The notes under the pieces: model-generated
The model's database searches: none
Told to the model about the DNA's origin: nothing
The model's input: only the letters and a program-made list of their open reading frames with translations
Position numbers and translations under genes: made by a program
Shown here: positions 44,803 to 54,010 of the stretch, in pieces
Layout of the letters: the number at the start of each line of letters is the position of its first letter
Position numbering within the stretch: position 1 is the first letter of the stretch
DNA from: CAXBNV01 sp963977185
GTDB taxonomy: Bacteria; Pseudomonadota; Gammaproteobacteria; JAGOUU01
DNA length: 64,000 bases
Assembly (NCBI GenBank): GCA_963977185.1
Contig: CAXBNV010000003.1
Location: forward strand, 62,001-126,000
Direction of reading: 5' to 3'

Positions 44803-45210
44803 AGATACCATCATATCGACATTAAAATAACTGATTTTAAATGCTACTTTCATTTAAAACTAATCCTAATCATCCCTGTGCTGTAAAATGTAGCTTGATA
44901 TGATATTGCAACGTCAAGTTTGCAACAGAACCTGTAATATAGATATATCCTTGTTAATAGTTAGGTAGTTAATTGAAAGAGGGTAAAAAACATGCTAGTA
45001 TCTAGCAAGTTAAATCCCAGCCATTAAAGAAAGAGAAGAAAATATGCCTAAAAAAAACAGATAAAAAAAATAAAGAATGAAAGTTATATGTATAACCACT
45101 TTACAAAAGAAGTTGTTATTTTGGAAAGAAAACAAAAAACATTGTGTCTTTGTAATTAAATAAAAAGTGAAACAATAATTTAAATATAAGGTTGTTAGGG
45201 ATATAAAATT
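44803..45210. other. 408-bp intergenic region right of the IS
   Basis: No gene is supported here. It does not continue the truncated small-gene copy on the other side of the IS. There is a short hairpin, tgctag-tat-ctagca (44993-45007), and a direct repeat of ttgcaa around 44908. Short frames in it have no recognisable product. It may hold the promoter of the 855-residue protein gene. Confidence 0.5.
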
Positions 45211-47778
45211 ATGAAAGAAGTATTTTTGTATTGGCACGAGTTTTTGAATTACATGTTTAACTCGGCATCACAACGTCAGCTTTTTGTAGAAAAATATGAA
45301 AGTAATTTCTCTATAGAAAGTTATAATTATTTTTTTGGAACAAATGAATTTAAAAAGGATTTAGGGGATTTAGATAAGTTTTTAGTGTTTCAAATAAACT
45401 CTATTTTCAAAGAAGAATATAAATCTAATTTTGAAATAAATGATTTAAAAGAAATTATAATTAACTCAGACATTGCAAAAAAAATAAATGTATCAGTAGA
45501 TATTAACGCTAAAATTGATATTATTTTAAGAGCCAATAAACTCTGGCAACAACAGTTAAATCAGGATGTTGTGCAAGAGCAAGAATTGGCAGTTGATGAA
45601 AGGCAAAAAACTTTTGACGTTATTAGGCAAACATATGTTTTTAATAAAAAGTTAGCACTTGATGAGTTAGTAAGAAAATTATCATCAGTTTATCAGGAAG
45701 ATGCTCATGATACAGGTGGTACAAAAGAGTTTAAAAATTTTCATGACATTGATTTTACAGCCTTGATAAGTAAAATAGATATTCAAACTATTGAACAAAA
45801 TTTAAAATTATATTTACAAGAGATAGAAAAGTATAGAGGTTATTTTAATAGTTGTGCTAAGCATCTAGGTATGGAGTATAAACTAGATGACACAACATAT
45901 TTAGTAAATGAAGCACGGGAACGTAATTATGGGTTAGAAGGGTTTATTGTAGATATACTTAAATGGCTGTTTAAGTTATTTAAAAGTGATGATGAAAAGC
46001 TAAATATTTTAACGACTGAGGATAAATATACAGTAACTGAATCTTTATGGAATATAGTAAAAATCACTAAAGAAATAAATGAAGATCCTAGTAAGGCTGC
46101 AGCAGAATTTTTTAATAGTCCATATCAAGAGCTATTAGGTGATACTTTGCGATTAGGCTTTAATGAAAAAGCACAAGACATGGAGCGTGATGTAGTATTA
46201 GATTTAAGAAATAGTTACAATTGGTATCATGGGACACCAGGTTTTGTTAGTATTACATATTTGTATTTTAAAAATCATCCAATAGAATTAACACCTGATT
46301 CTTTGCCAAGAATTACGGAAGTTGTCACATCTATAGTTGAGCCATTTTTAGAAAGTAGATATGCTGAGCTAATTAGTATTGCAAAAAAACATATAGAGTA
46401 TAACGTTGATAAGTTTATTTTTGAACTAAATAACATGCCTGATAATGAATCAAGAGCACTTGATAATTGTGGGAAAATATTAGATTTAATAGAGAAAACT
46501 AATGATGATATAGAAGTTGCATTATTTAATACACGATTTGCAATAGTTGAAGAAGTTTTAAATATATGTAATCTTAATTCTAAAGTTGAAAATGAGTTAT
46601 TTACAAATATAGTAAATGAAATTGATAAAATAGTTTTAAATACAGATGATGTGTTCCGCAAAGGTTTACAAGGAGAGTTGTTTGATTTATTAAATATACA
46701 AGTTAATCTAGCTATTGAAAGTAATGATGCGAAGCCATATCAAACAGTTAAATTAATGCTTGCTACGAATGAAGAATTTATTAAAGATAATTTCTTGCAA
46801 AAACTTAAACAGCAAGCAAAATTAATTGCGGCTTGTTCTCCAACTAAAGAATTAACTTGGATATATGATAATGGCGATGAGGACTATTGGTCGCGCTTTC
46901 ATTTAGATACAAAATTTGTTTTAGAGATGAATCAATTGATCAGCCCAATTTCTGATAAATATAGAGAAGATGATGGGCTGGGTTTTGAAAGAAGGCATGC
47001 AGGGTATGGCTCTACAAATACAGTTGGTTTTTCTTCATTTGCTTTATATCGAGCTATTATAGAGATGCAAGAAAATAAAACACTTAAACAAATATTGCAT
47101 CTTTTAGCACGTAATTATAATTATGATGCAGATCCAGCAAAATCTTATTTTGCCATAAAGATTACAAAATGGCGTGATGCTTTAAATTCATTAACATATG
47201 AAGAGACTGATATAGATTCATTTGATAATATTTCTCAAGCACTAGGAGCACGCCATTTTGCTCATTATGATACTGAGATGTATGATGCTAATAGCGTAGA
47301 TATGAATTTATTACGGCAAATGCTTGACTATAAGCATGAGTTACAGCAAGATCCATGGAGTTTTGTATTGGATTCAGATGATCTGTATAATGTGAGATTA
47401 GCAAGGCGTGATTTTATAGAAAAAGCACCGCCTAATTCAGAGCCTGAAAATTTAGCTGATTTAGATTTAAGATGCTCTATCTGTGATCCTTTTACCGTGG
47501 CAGTGAGGGTATTTCCAGAGGAAATTGTGCCTAACGTAGGTAGAATTATTGTATTATCGAAAGAAGAAAATAAGTCTATTTATGAATTAATAAAGGAGCA
47601 AGCAGCCATTACCCATAGTTGTAGTAAACTAAATTATTCAATATCTATACCATATAAAGAATGCTTAGTATTATATTTAAGAAAATTAACTGAGGCGTTA
47701 GATGAGCAAAACCTAATTATTGATCCTGAAACCAATGTGGTTATAAAAAATCCCGTTGTTAGGAGTTCATTGCGTTAA
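45211..47778 (+). CDS. Large hypothetical protein (855 aa), possible effector
   Basis: Unrecognised soluble protein with no signal peptide. A helical N-terminus (MKEVFLYWHEFLNYMFNS) is followed by a charged coil (QLNQDVVQEQELAVDERQK). The middle is long and helical. Around residues 585-615 there is RRHAGYGSTNTVGFSSFALYR, quoted in part. A small domain near the C-terminus has DLRCSICDPFTVAVRVFPEE. The size, lack of known domains and position in the repeat-bounded segment suggest an accessory, possibly secreted, protein; this is inference. It is as AT-rich as neighbouring unknown genes. Confidence 0.55.
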   Translation: MKEVFLYWHEFLNYMFNSASQRQLFVEKYESNFSIESYNYFFGTNEFKKDLGDLDKFLVFQINSIFKEEYKSNFEINDLKEIIINSDIAKKINVSVDINAKIDIILRANKLWQQQLNQDVVQEQELAVDERQKTFDVIRQTYVFNKKLALDELVRKLSSVYQEDAHDTGGTKEFKNFHDIDFTALISKIDIQTIEQNLKLYLQEIEKYRGYFNSCAKHLGMEYKLDDTTYLVNEARERNYGLEGFIVDILKWLFKLFKSDDEKLNILTTEDKYTVTESLWNIVKITKEINEDPSKAAAEFFNSPYQELLGDTLRLGFNEKAQDMERDVVLDLRNSYNWYHGTPGFVSITYLYFKNHPIELTPDSLPRITEVVTSIVEPFLESRYAELISIAKKHIEYNVDKFIFELNNMPDNESRALDNCGKILDLIEKTNDDIEVALFNTRFAIVEEVLNICNLNSKVENELFTNIVNEIDKIVLNTDDVFRKGLQGELFDLLNIQVNLAIESNDAKPYQTVKLMLATNEEFIKDNFLQKLKQQAKLIAACSPTKELTWIYDNGDEDYWSRFHLDTKFVLEMNQLISPISDKYREDDGLGFERRHAGYGSTNTVGFSSFALYRAIIEMQENKTLKQILHLLARNYNYDADPAKSYFAIKITKWRDALNSLTYEETDIDSFDNISQALGARHFAHYDTEMYDANSVDMNLLRQMLDYKHELQQDPWSFVLDSDDLYNVRLARRDFIEKAPPNSEPENLADLDLRCSICDPFTVAVRVFPEEIVPNVGRIIVLSKEENKSIYELIKEQAAITHSCSKLNYSISIPYKECLVLYLRKLTEALDEQNLIIDPETNVVIKNPVVRSSLR

Positions 47779-47828
47779 GCTCTGTAATGAGATTTAATTG
47801 TTTGAGATAATATTTATTTAAGGTAGTG

Positions 47829-47845
47829 ACTCAAAGTTGTTGAGT
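47829..47845 (+). terminator. Possible hairpin after the 855-aa gene
   Basis: Six-bp stem actcaa/ttgagt with a 5-base loop, 50 bases after the stop. The sequence ctcaaagttnttgag is nearly the same as in the terminator after rpoS, but there is no T-tract, so this is uncertain. Confidence 0.3.
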
Positions 47846-47873
47846 AAAACAATAGCTTTTATGAAATTAATAT

Positions 47874-47993
47874 AAAAATATTGCGTTGATGAAACATTTC
47901 TTTTAGGTTTTTGTCATTATAATAATGATTTTAATTTAAGGAATGTTTATATTTATGTTTAATAGAGTAAAATATTATAGCTTTTTATATTTG
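47874..47993 (+). repeat. 120-bp direct repeat, downstream copy
   Basis: Second copy of the 120-bp sequence found at 43440-43559 (119/120 identical). Here it continues into an intact small gene, so this copy is probably the parental location or the restored one. Confidence 0.93.
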
Positions 47994-48215
47994 TTTATGG
48001 GCTTGAGTTTTTCTGCATATTCTGTTGATAAACGCTTTGATAGTGAATTACCTAATTGTAATGATAATGAAAAAATTTTAAAAATTATAAATAAAACAAA
48101 TGGTGATAATCGTATTATGTGTATCGAGCAAAACCATGAATTATATAGCTATCTGAAAAATAATAAAAATAATAATATTAAGATAATGGTGGGAGAAAAT
48201 AGCATAAAGAGATAA
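47955..48215 (+). CDS. Small exported hypothetical protein
   Basis: 86 residues from ATG 47955 (an in-frame ATG at 47943 directly abuts the AAGGA ribosome-binding site and is less likely). Signal peptide: FNRVKYYSFLYLFMGLSFSAYS, quoted in part, with cleavage probably after AYS. The mature part of about 60 residues has two cysteines (LPNCNDNEK and RIMCIEQNHEL) that could form a disulfide, and a charged C-terminus. The family is unknown. A fragment of the same gene lies 4.4 kb upstream. It converges on the RND pump gene. Confidence 0.65.
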   Translation: MFNRVKYYSFLYLFMGLSFSAYSVDKRFDSELPNCNDNEKILKIINKTNGDNRIMCIEQNHELYSYLKNNKNNNIKIMVGENSIKR

Positions 48216-48241
48216 TCTTTATACCATTGTCATATGGGTTT

Positions 48242-51200
48242 TTATTTAAGTTTTTTAACAAAAAATATTTTGTACAATACAGGCAATAATAAAAGAGTTA
48301 ATAAAGTTGATGAAAATAAACCGCCTATAATCACAGTAGCTAATGGTTTTTGTACTTCTGAGCCAACGCCATTGGATAATAAAATAGGAAGTAATCCTAA
48401 TGCAGTAATAGATGCCGTTATAAGAACGGGGCGTAATCTAGATAAAGCTCCTTCAAAAACTCCTTGATAGTGATTCATACCAGCTTGGATATTTTTATTG
48501 ATAGCATTTACCATAACTACTCCGTTTAATACAGCTATACCAAATAATGCAATAAATCCAATTGATCCTGGAACAGAAAGATATTGTCCTGAAATGAACA
48601 ACGCAAGAATACCTCCTATTAGAGCAAGAGGAACATTGACCATAATTAACAATGCTTGTCCAATAGAATTAAAAGTAAAATAAAGCAATATAAAAATAAG
48701 AGCAAGTGACAAAGGAGCAACAATCATAAGACGCGCCGTTGCTCGCTCTTGATTTTTAAATTGTCCACCATACACAATTGTGTATCCATTTGGTAGATTT
48801 ACGTTATTATTAATTTTACTTTTAATTTCAGACACAACACTACCCATATCACGTCCTTCAATATTTGTTTGAATTACTATGCGACGCTGTATATTATCGC
48901 GTCTAATTTGTGGTGGTCCAGTTTCAATTTGAATGCTCGCAACATCACCTAATTCTACCCAAGTGCCGTTAGGGGCTTGTAATAATAAATTTTTAATAGC
49001 CTGCGTACTATTTCGATATTTTTTTGCTAAACGTACATATATATCATAACGTTCATTGCCATTTATAATTTGTCCTGCTGATTTTCCTCCAATTTGATTA
49101 GAAATTAAAGACATAACTTGACCGACAGATATTCCATAACGCATCAAAGCTTCACGATTTGGTTTAATAACAAGTTGAGACTCTCCTGTTATAGATTCCA
49201 GGGCAACATCTTTTGTTCCTGGTACTTTTTTAATGATGCTTTCAATTTCTTTTCCTTTTTCATTTAGAACTTTAAGATCTGAGCCAAATAATTTAATTGC
49301 AAGTTGTGCTTTTACGCCTGAAAGTAATTCATCAACTCTAGTTGCAATTGGCTGTGAAAAGTTAAATAATAACCCAGGATAAGTTGATATTTCTTTTTCT
49401 ATTAAATTCTGCAATTGTTGTCGATTATCAGCAGAAATCCATTTGTTAATAGGTTTAAGATTTACTAAAAATTCAATATTTGATACAGGCTCTGGATCAC
49501 CGCCTAATTCAGCACGACCAATCCGAGCTGAAACAGCTGTTACTTCAGGAAAGGTAATTATTTTTTTCTCAAGTTTTTTAGCAACTTTTAATGAGGTATT
49601 TAAATTAACAGAAGGAGCAAGGGTTGTTCGTATATTAAGAACTCCTTCTTCTAATTCAGGAACAAATTCAGTGCCTAAAAAAGGAATAAGTGTTAATGCT
49701 AGAATGAGTAACATAAATGAGACGATAATAATAATTTTTGGTCTTTTTAATGCTTTCATTAAAACATTATGATAAAAAGATTGGATAGGTTGCAATACAA
49801 AATTTTTCTTTTCTTTTACACTACGTTGATAAAGATATGTAGCTAAAGCTGGAATAACAATAATAGCAACAAACAAAGATGCTATCATTGCAAATATTAT
49901 ACTTTGAGCCATTGGATGAAATAGCTTCCCTTCAACGCCGTCTAAACTAAATAAAGGCGTAAAGACAACAATTATAATTAAGACAGCAAAAAATACGGGT
50001 CTAGCTATTTCTTTTGCTGCTTTTTGAATACGTAAAGAAATTCCATCATGATTGTGAATTTTTAGTGTTGTATCATTAGACTCAGAATAGTTTAAATGTT
50101 TAAATATATTTTCTATCATTACAATTGATCCATCAACTATTATACCAATAGCAACCGTTAAGCCTCCAAGAGACATTAAATTTGCAGATATTCCAAGTTG
50201 AGACATCATAATTAAAGCAAAGCTTATAGAAATAGGGATTGAAATTAATACAAGAAAGGTTGCCCGTAAATTCATTAGACACAATAATAAAACAATAATT
50301 ATTAGCACAAATGCTTCAGCTAATGCCTTAATAACAGTGTATACGGCTTGATTAATTAAATTAGATTGGTCATAAACTGTCTCAAAAGTAATGTCATCAG
50401 GTAATGCTTTTTGAATAAGAGGAATACGTTCTTTAATACTGTCAATTGTTGTTTTTGTATTATCTCCCATACGTTTAAGAATAATACCAGTAATTACTTC
50501 ACCTAATATTTTAGGCTCACCTTTTTTATCTTTTACTGTCATGGTTACAGCTCCTTGACGAACTTCACTGCCATAGCTGATAGTTGCAATATCTCGTACA
50601 CGAATAACTGTTCCATGCACTTCTTTAACTGGAGTATTAGCTATTTCTTCTATCCCTTTTTTTCCTGAGTTAATCCATCCAACGCCACGAATAATAAGTT
50701 GCTCATTACCACGATTAAGATACCAACCACCAGCATTGCGATTATTATTTTCAATTGCATTAATAATATTTGGCGCTGTAATTTTATAAGAAAGCATTTT
50801 AGAGGGATTTAAATGAACTTGGTATTGACGAACTTTGCCACCGAAGGAAAGAATATCTGTTATACCTTCAATAGGTAATAACATTAGTTTCACTAACCAA
50901 TCATTATAGCTTCGTAAAGTCATTGAATCATATTTTTTAGGATTATTTGTTCGTAAAATATATTGATATATTTGTCCTAAACCAGATGTGTTAGGACCAA
51001 TTTTAGGCAACCCTATATTTATTGGAATATTTTCACGGGCAGCTTGCATACGTTGAAAAACTAATTGACGTGCAAAGTAAATATCAACGCCTTCTTTGAA
51101 CACTACTGTAACAACAGATAGTCCAGTTTTTGAAATAGAACGAACTTCGTCAACATCTGGTAATGAGTACATCACAGCTTCAATAGGGAAAGTAATTAAC

Positions 51201-51388
51201 TGTTCTACTTCTTCAGAGGCTAATCCAGGGGCTTCTGTATTAACTGATACTTGTATATTGGTTACATCAGGAAAAGCATCTAAATTTAATTTAGGCAACG
51301 TAAATATTATGCTTATTAATAAACCAAGCAAAGCTAATATTACTAATATGCGATTTTTAACAGAAAAATCAATTACCCAATTTAGCAT
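48242..51388 (-). CDS. Heavy-metal RND efflux pump (CzcA/CusA/HelA family)
   Basis: 1048-residue inner-membrane proton-driven exporter with 12 expected membrane helices and two large periplasmic domains. The start MLNWVIDFSVKNRILVIL and motifs FPDVTNIQVSVNTEAPG, DEVRSISKTGLSVVTVVF and GIIVDGSIVMIENIFKHL in helix 4 are those of the heavy-metal (HME) branch. The helix-4 pattern AIGxxxDGxxxxxEN does not let me assign a metal. Third gene of an outer-membrane factor, membrane-fusion, pump operon read leftward. Confidence 0.93.
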   Translation of the reverse strand: MLNWVIDFSVKNRILVILALLGLLISIIFTLPKLNLDAFPDVTNIQVSVNTEAPGLASEEVEQLITFPIEAVMYSLPDVDEVRSISKTGLSVVTVVFKEGVDIYFARQLVFQRMQAARENIPINIGLPKIGPNTSGLGQIYQYILRTNNPKKYDSMTLRSYNDWLVKLMLLPIEGITDILSFGGKVRQYQVHLNPSKMLSYKITAPNIINAIENNNRNAGGWYLNRGNEQLIIRGVGWINSGKKGIEEIANTPVKEVHGTVIRVRDIATISYGSEVRQGAVTMTVKDKKGEPKILGEVITGIILKRMGDNTKTTIDSIKERIPLIQKALPDDITFETVYDQSNLINQAVYTVIKALAEAFVLIIIVLLLCLMNLRATFLVLISIPISISFALIMMSQLGISANLMSLGGLTVAIGIIVDGSIVMIENIFKHLNYSESNDTTLKIHNHDGISLRIQKAAKEIARPVFFAVLIIIVVFTPLFSLDGVEGKLFHPMAQSIIFAMIASLFVAIIVIPALATYLYQRSVKEKKNFVLQPIQSFYHNVLMKALKRPKIIIIVSFMLLILALTLIPFLGTEFVPELEEGVLNIRTTLAPSVNLNTSLKVAKKLEKKIITFPEVTAVSARIGRAELGGDPEPVSNIEFLVNLKPINKWISADNRQQLQNLIEKEISTYPGLLFNFSQPIATRVDELLSGVKAQLAIKLFGSDLKVLNEKGKEIESIIKKVPGTKDVALESITGESQLVIKPNREALMRYGISVGQVMSLISNQIGGKSAGQIINGNERYDIYVRLAKKYRNSTQAIKNLLLQAPNGTWVELGDVASIQIETGPPQIRRDNIQRRIVIQTNIEGRDMGSVVSEIKSKINNNVNLPNGYTIVYGGQFKNQERATARLMIVAPLSLALIFILLYFTFNSIGQALLIMVNVPLALIGGILALFISGQYLSVPGSIGFIALFGIAVLNGVVMVNAINKNIQAGMNHYQGVFEGALSRLRPVLITASITALGLLPILLSNGVGSEVQKPLATVIIGGLFSSTLLTLLLLPVLYKIFFVKKLK

Positions 51389-51418
51389 ATATTAAACATC
51401 CTTTTATTTTTTATAACC

Positions 51419-52531
51419 TTAATGGTTGTGAGGATTGAATCCTGTTTTCATTATTTCAGAATGTACTGCAAATGCGTTGTTAGTAACTACATGAATTCCA
51501 GGTTTTACGCCTCTTATAACAGCTAAGTTATCAATAGTTTCTACAAGATTAATTTCAACCTGCTTAAAATGATTTGGTTTGACTTCAGTGTAAATAGCCC
51601 AATCACCATCATTAGTTCGTAAAACTGATGATTCTGGTATTGCTAATACAGGTATTTTATTGTCAATAGCAATACGGCAATTAACAAATTGACCAGGATG
51701 AAAATTATCATTTTTATTAGGAATAGCGATTCTAACAATTTGCTTTCGAGTAATTTTTTCTAGTTTATGGTGAATTTGTATTACTTTACCTTCAGTTTTG
51801 TATTCAGACTTGCCAACAATCACTAGATCATTTTTTTTAATTAGTTTAGCATTTTTATTTGATAAACTAGCATTAACCCATAAAGATGATTCATCCAAAA
51901 TATGATATAAAACTTGCCCCTGTTCAATTTGTTGACCATCTGTTAAGTTTGCATCATAAATAGTTCCATTTTGTGGTGAAAGTAAGGTAAATTCTCCATT
52001 AGCTTTGATTGAATTTTTTTCTTTCAAAAAACTTTCTACTTGTTGATTGGTTAGACCATAAGCAATAAGTTTAGCAAATAAGTAATGATAATTAATTTGT
52101 ACTGCTTGATAACGTTTAGCGCCAAGAGTTTGTTTACCAAGATTTTTAACACGTTGCCATTCATAATAAGCTAACAATAATTCGTTTTGTGTTTTTGCCA
52201 TATCAATACTAGACAAAGTAACAAGAGGTTGACCTTTTTTTACGTGCTCACCGATATTTACTATTCGTTTAACAACTTGAGATGTAATTCTAGGAGCTAC
52301 TTTACTAGATTTATTTATATTTGGAATTACTTCACAAGGAGCATTTATATATCTTGGTAAAACTTGTAATTTTAAAACAGAAGTTTTTATATCTGCTTCT
52401 TTTTGTGATTTTGCATTTATTTCAACAATATTTGATTCATTATGAGTTGTATTATGATGCTTAGTATTTGTAAAAGATAAAGCTGTACTTAGTAGCAGTA
52501 TAATACCTATATTATATTTTAATGTTTTCAT
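51419..52531 (-). CDS. RND membrane-fusion protein (CzcB/CusB/HelB-like)
   Basis: 370-residue periplasmic adaptor. A signal-anchor (YNIGIILLLSTALSF) precedes the barrel-sandwich and coil regions: VVKRIVNIGEHVKKGQPLVTL, the helical hairpin around SIDMAKTQNELLLAYYEWQRV, LLSPQNGTIYDANLTDGQQIEQGQVLYHI and NFHPGQFVNCRIAI (quoted in parts). The His-rich leader (TKHHNTTHNE) and ending NPHNH may bind metal. It lies 30 bases before the pump gene. Confidence 0.9.
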   Translation of the reverse strand: MKTLKYNIGIILLLSTALSFTNTKHHNTTHNESNIVEINAKSQKEADIKTSVLKLQVLPRYINAPCEVIPNINKSSKVAPRITSQVVKRIVNIGEHVKKGQPLVTLSSIDMAKTQNELLLAYYEWQRVKNLGKQTLGAKRYQAVQINYHYLFAKLIAYGLTNQQVESFLKEKNSIKANGEFTLLSPQNGTIYDANLTDGQQIEQGQVLYHILDESSLWVNASLSNKNAKLIKKNDLVIVGKSEYKTEGKVIQIHHKLEKITRKQIVRIAIPNKNDNFHPGQFVNCRIAIDNKIPVLAIPESSVLRTNDGDWAIYTEVKPNHFKQVEINLVETIDNLAVIRGVKPGIHVVTNNAFAVHSEIMKTGFNPHNH

Positions 52532-52570
52532 TATATTTATTTAATCATCCTTGTTTTTATATACCTAGAA

Positions 52571-53833
52571 TTATGTAACGTTTAACCATTGGTTAAAATT
52601 TCCAGATGCTTTAAGCCATTGTATCCATGCTTGCCATGATGAATTTTTTAATTCAACTCCAGTAATTTGGCTATCAATGCATAATTTAAATTGTGTTAAA
52701 TAATCAAAGGTATTAATTTCTTCAGCATCCCATAACTTATCAAGTAATTTTATACCTTCATTCAAACTATTATTAGATGCTTTTTTCCATTTATTATATG
52801 ATGTATAAAGTAGATTATAACGATTGGCAGTACCTTCAAGGTGCGCTTTGGCTTTCCAATAATTACTTGTCCTTATTTCGTTTGCAGCAATGGCTTTATG
52901 TTTTATATTTAGCACTTGATCTTGAAAGTTATTTCGTACAAATAAAGGGATGCTAAAGTTTAACCCAACTAATAATTTTTTATCTTCTTGGCCACCTCTA
53001 AAATTAATAGTAGGATTAGGAATTGTGTTAGTTTGGGCTACATTAATTTGGGCTTTGGCTACATTTACATTATAGCTAAGTATTTTTAATGAAGGTAAAT
53101 TTTGAATTATTTGAGTTGAATTTTTAGATACTTCTTGAATTCTTGGTGGCACTGGTAAATCACTAGGTAAATTTGGCCATTTATTATCAAAATTATTGGT
53201 AATTGTTGCTAAGGCTTCCTTAGCAAAGCTTAAGGATATTTCGGCTTGTGCTTGTTGAGCAATAGCCTCTGAAAGAGTTAGTTTTGATTGATCAACAGAT
53301 GCTTTATCTAAGCTTCCAGATGAATATTTTTTTTCGGTTAGATTAACAAATTTTGTTAATAATTCGGTTCGTTGTTGTGCTAAATTTACTATTTGAGTAT
53401 AAACATTAAAATCTTTAAGATAAGTTAATGCCGTAATGCTAATTATAAGTTTTTGTTCATCTAATTCAGATTGTGCTTTACTTGTTGTTAATTGACCAAC
53501 TCTTTGTAGTGTTTTGCGTTTATTGGCTAAATCTATTGTTTGAGTTATTCCTGCCGTATAAGTGTCTTCGCTTGCATCATTGCGTATGCGCTCACCATCA
53601 AAATCTAATATGGGGTTATATATTGGTTGATTTGATGCCAATGAATTAGCAAAAGCTGCATTTACCTCAGCTTTTGCAGCTTGGACACTAGGATTAATTT
53701 CTAAAACTTCCTGTAAAAAATTATCTAAATAATTGATTTTTGAGTCTTTATTTTTGGTGTCAGCATGACTAGATAAAGTCTTAATTAATAGAATAAAAAT
53801 AATTAGTATTTTAAAAGAGTAATGAAAAGACAT
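52571..53833 (-). CDS. Outer-membrane efflux channel (TolC/CzcC family)
   Basis: 420-residue outer-membrane factor that completes the tripartite pump. A signal peptide (ends SSHA) is followed by two OEP repeats: LQEVLEINPSVQAAKAEVNAAFANSLASNQ and LPSLKILSYNVNVAKAQINVAQTNTIPNPTINFRGG, both quoted only to mark positions near residues 40 and 245 (key parts NPSVQAAKAEV and AKAQINVAQ). It is the first gene of the leftward operon. CzcC-type proteins have this length. Confidence 0.87.
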   Translation of the reverse strand: MSFHYSFKILIIFILLIKTLSSHADTKNKDSKINYLDNFLQEVLEINPSVQAAKAEVNAAFANSLASNQPIYNPILDFDGERIRNDASEDTYTAGITQTIDLANKRKTLQRVGQLTTSKAQSELDEQKLIISITALTYLKDFNVYTQIVNLAQQRTELLTKFVNLTEKKYSSGSLDKASVDQSKLTLSEAIAQQAQAEISLSFAKEALATITNNFDNKWPNLPSDLPVPPRIQEVSKNSTQIIQNLPSLKILSYNVNVAKAQINVAQTNTIPNPTINFRGGQEDKKLLVGLNFSIPLFVRNNFQDQVLNIKHKAIAANEIRTSNYWKAKAHLEGTANRYNLLYTSYNKWKKASNNSLNEGIKLLDKLWDAEEINTFDYLTQFKLCIDSQITGVELKNSSWQAWIQWLKASGNFNQWLNVT

Positions 53834-54010
53834 AATTTTTATTTATAAAATTAAATATTATAAATTTATTATAACTTAGAAAATAGTTTTTTAAAAAAAT
53901 GTATCTGCATACTTCTATATACTATAGATAATAGGTTATAATTATAATATTAATTGTTAAATACTATAAACTACTATGTGTACTTGTAATAGAAATAAGG
54001 TTTATAAAAT

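Noticed and set aside
45010..45237. Minus-strand 75-codon frame before the 855-aa gene
   Set aside because: It overlaps the start of the large gene and consists of low-complexity Phe/Leu/Ile codons from AT-rich DNA. No ribosome-binding site or family supports it.
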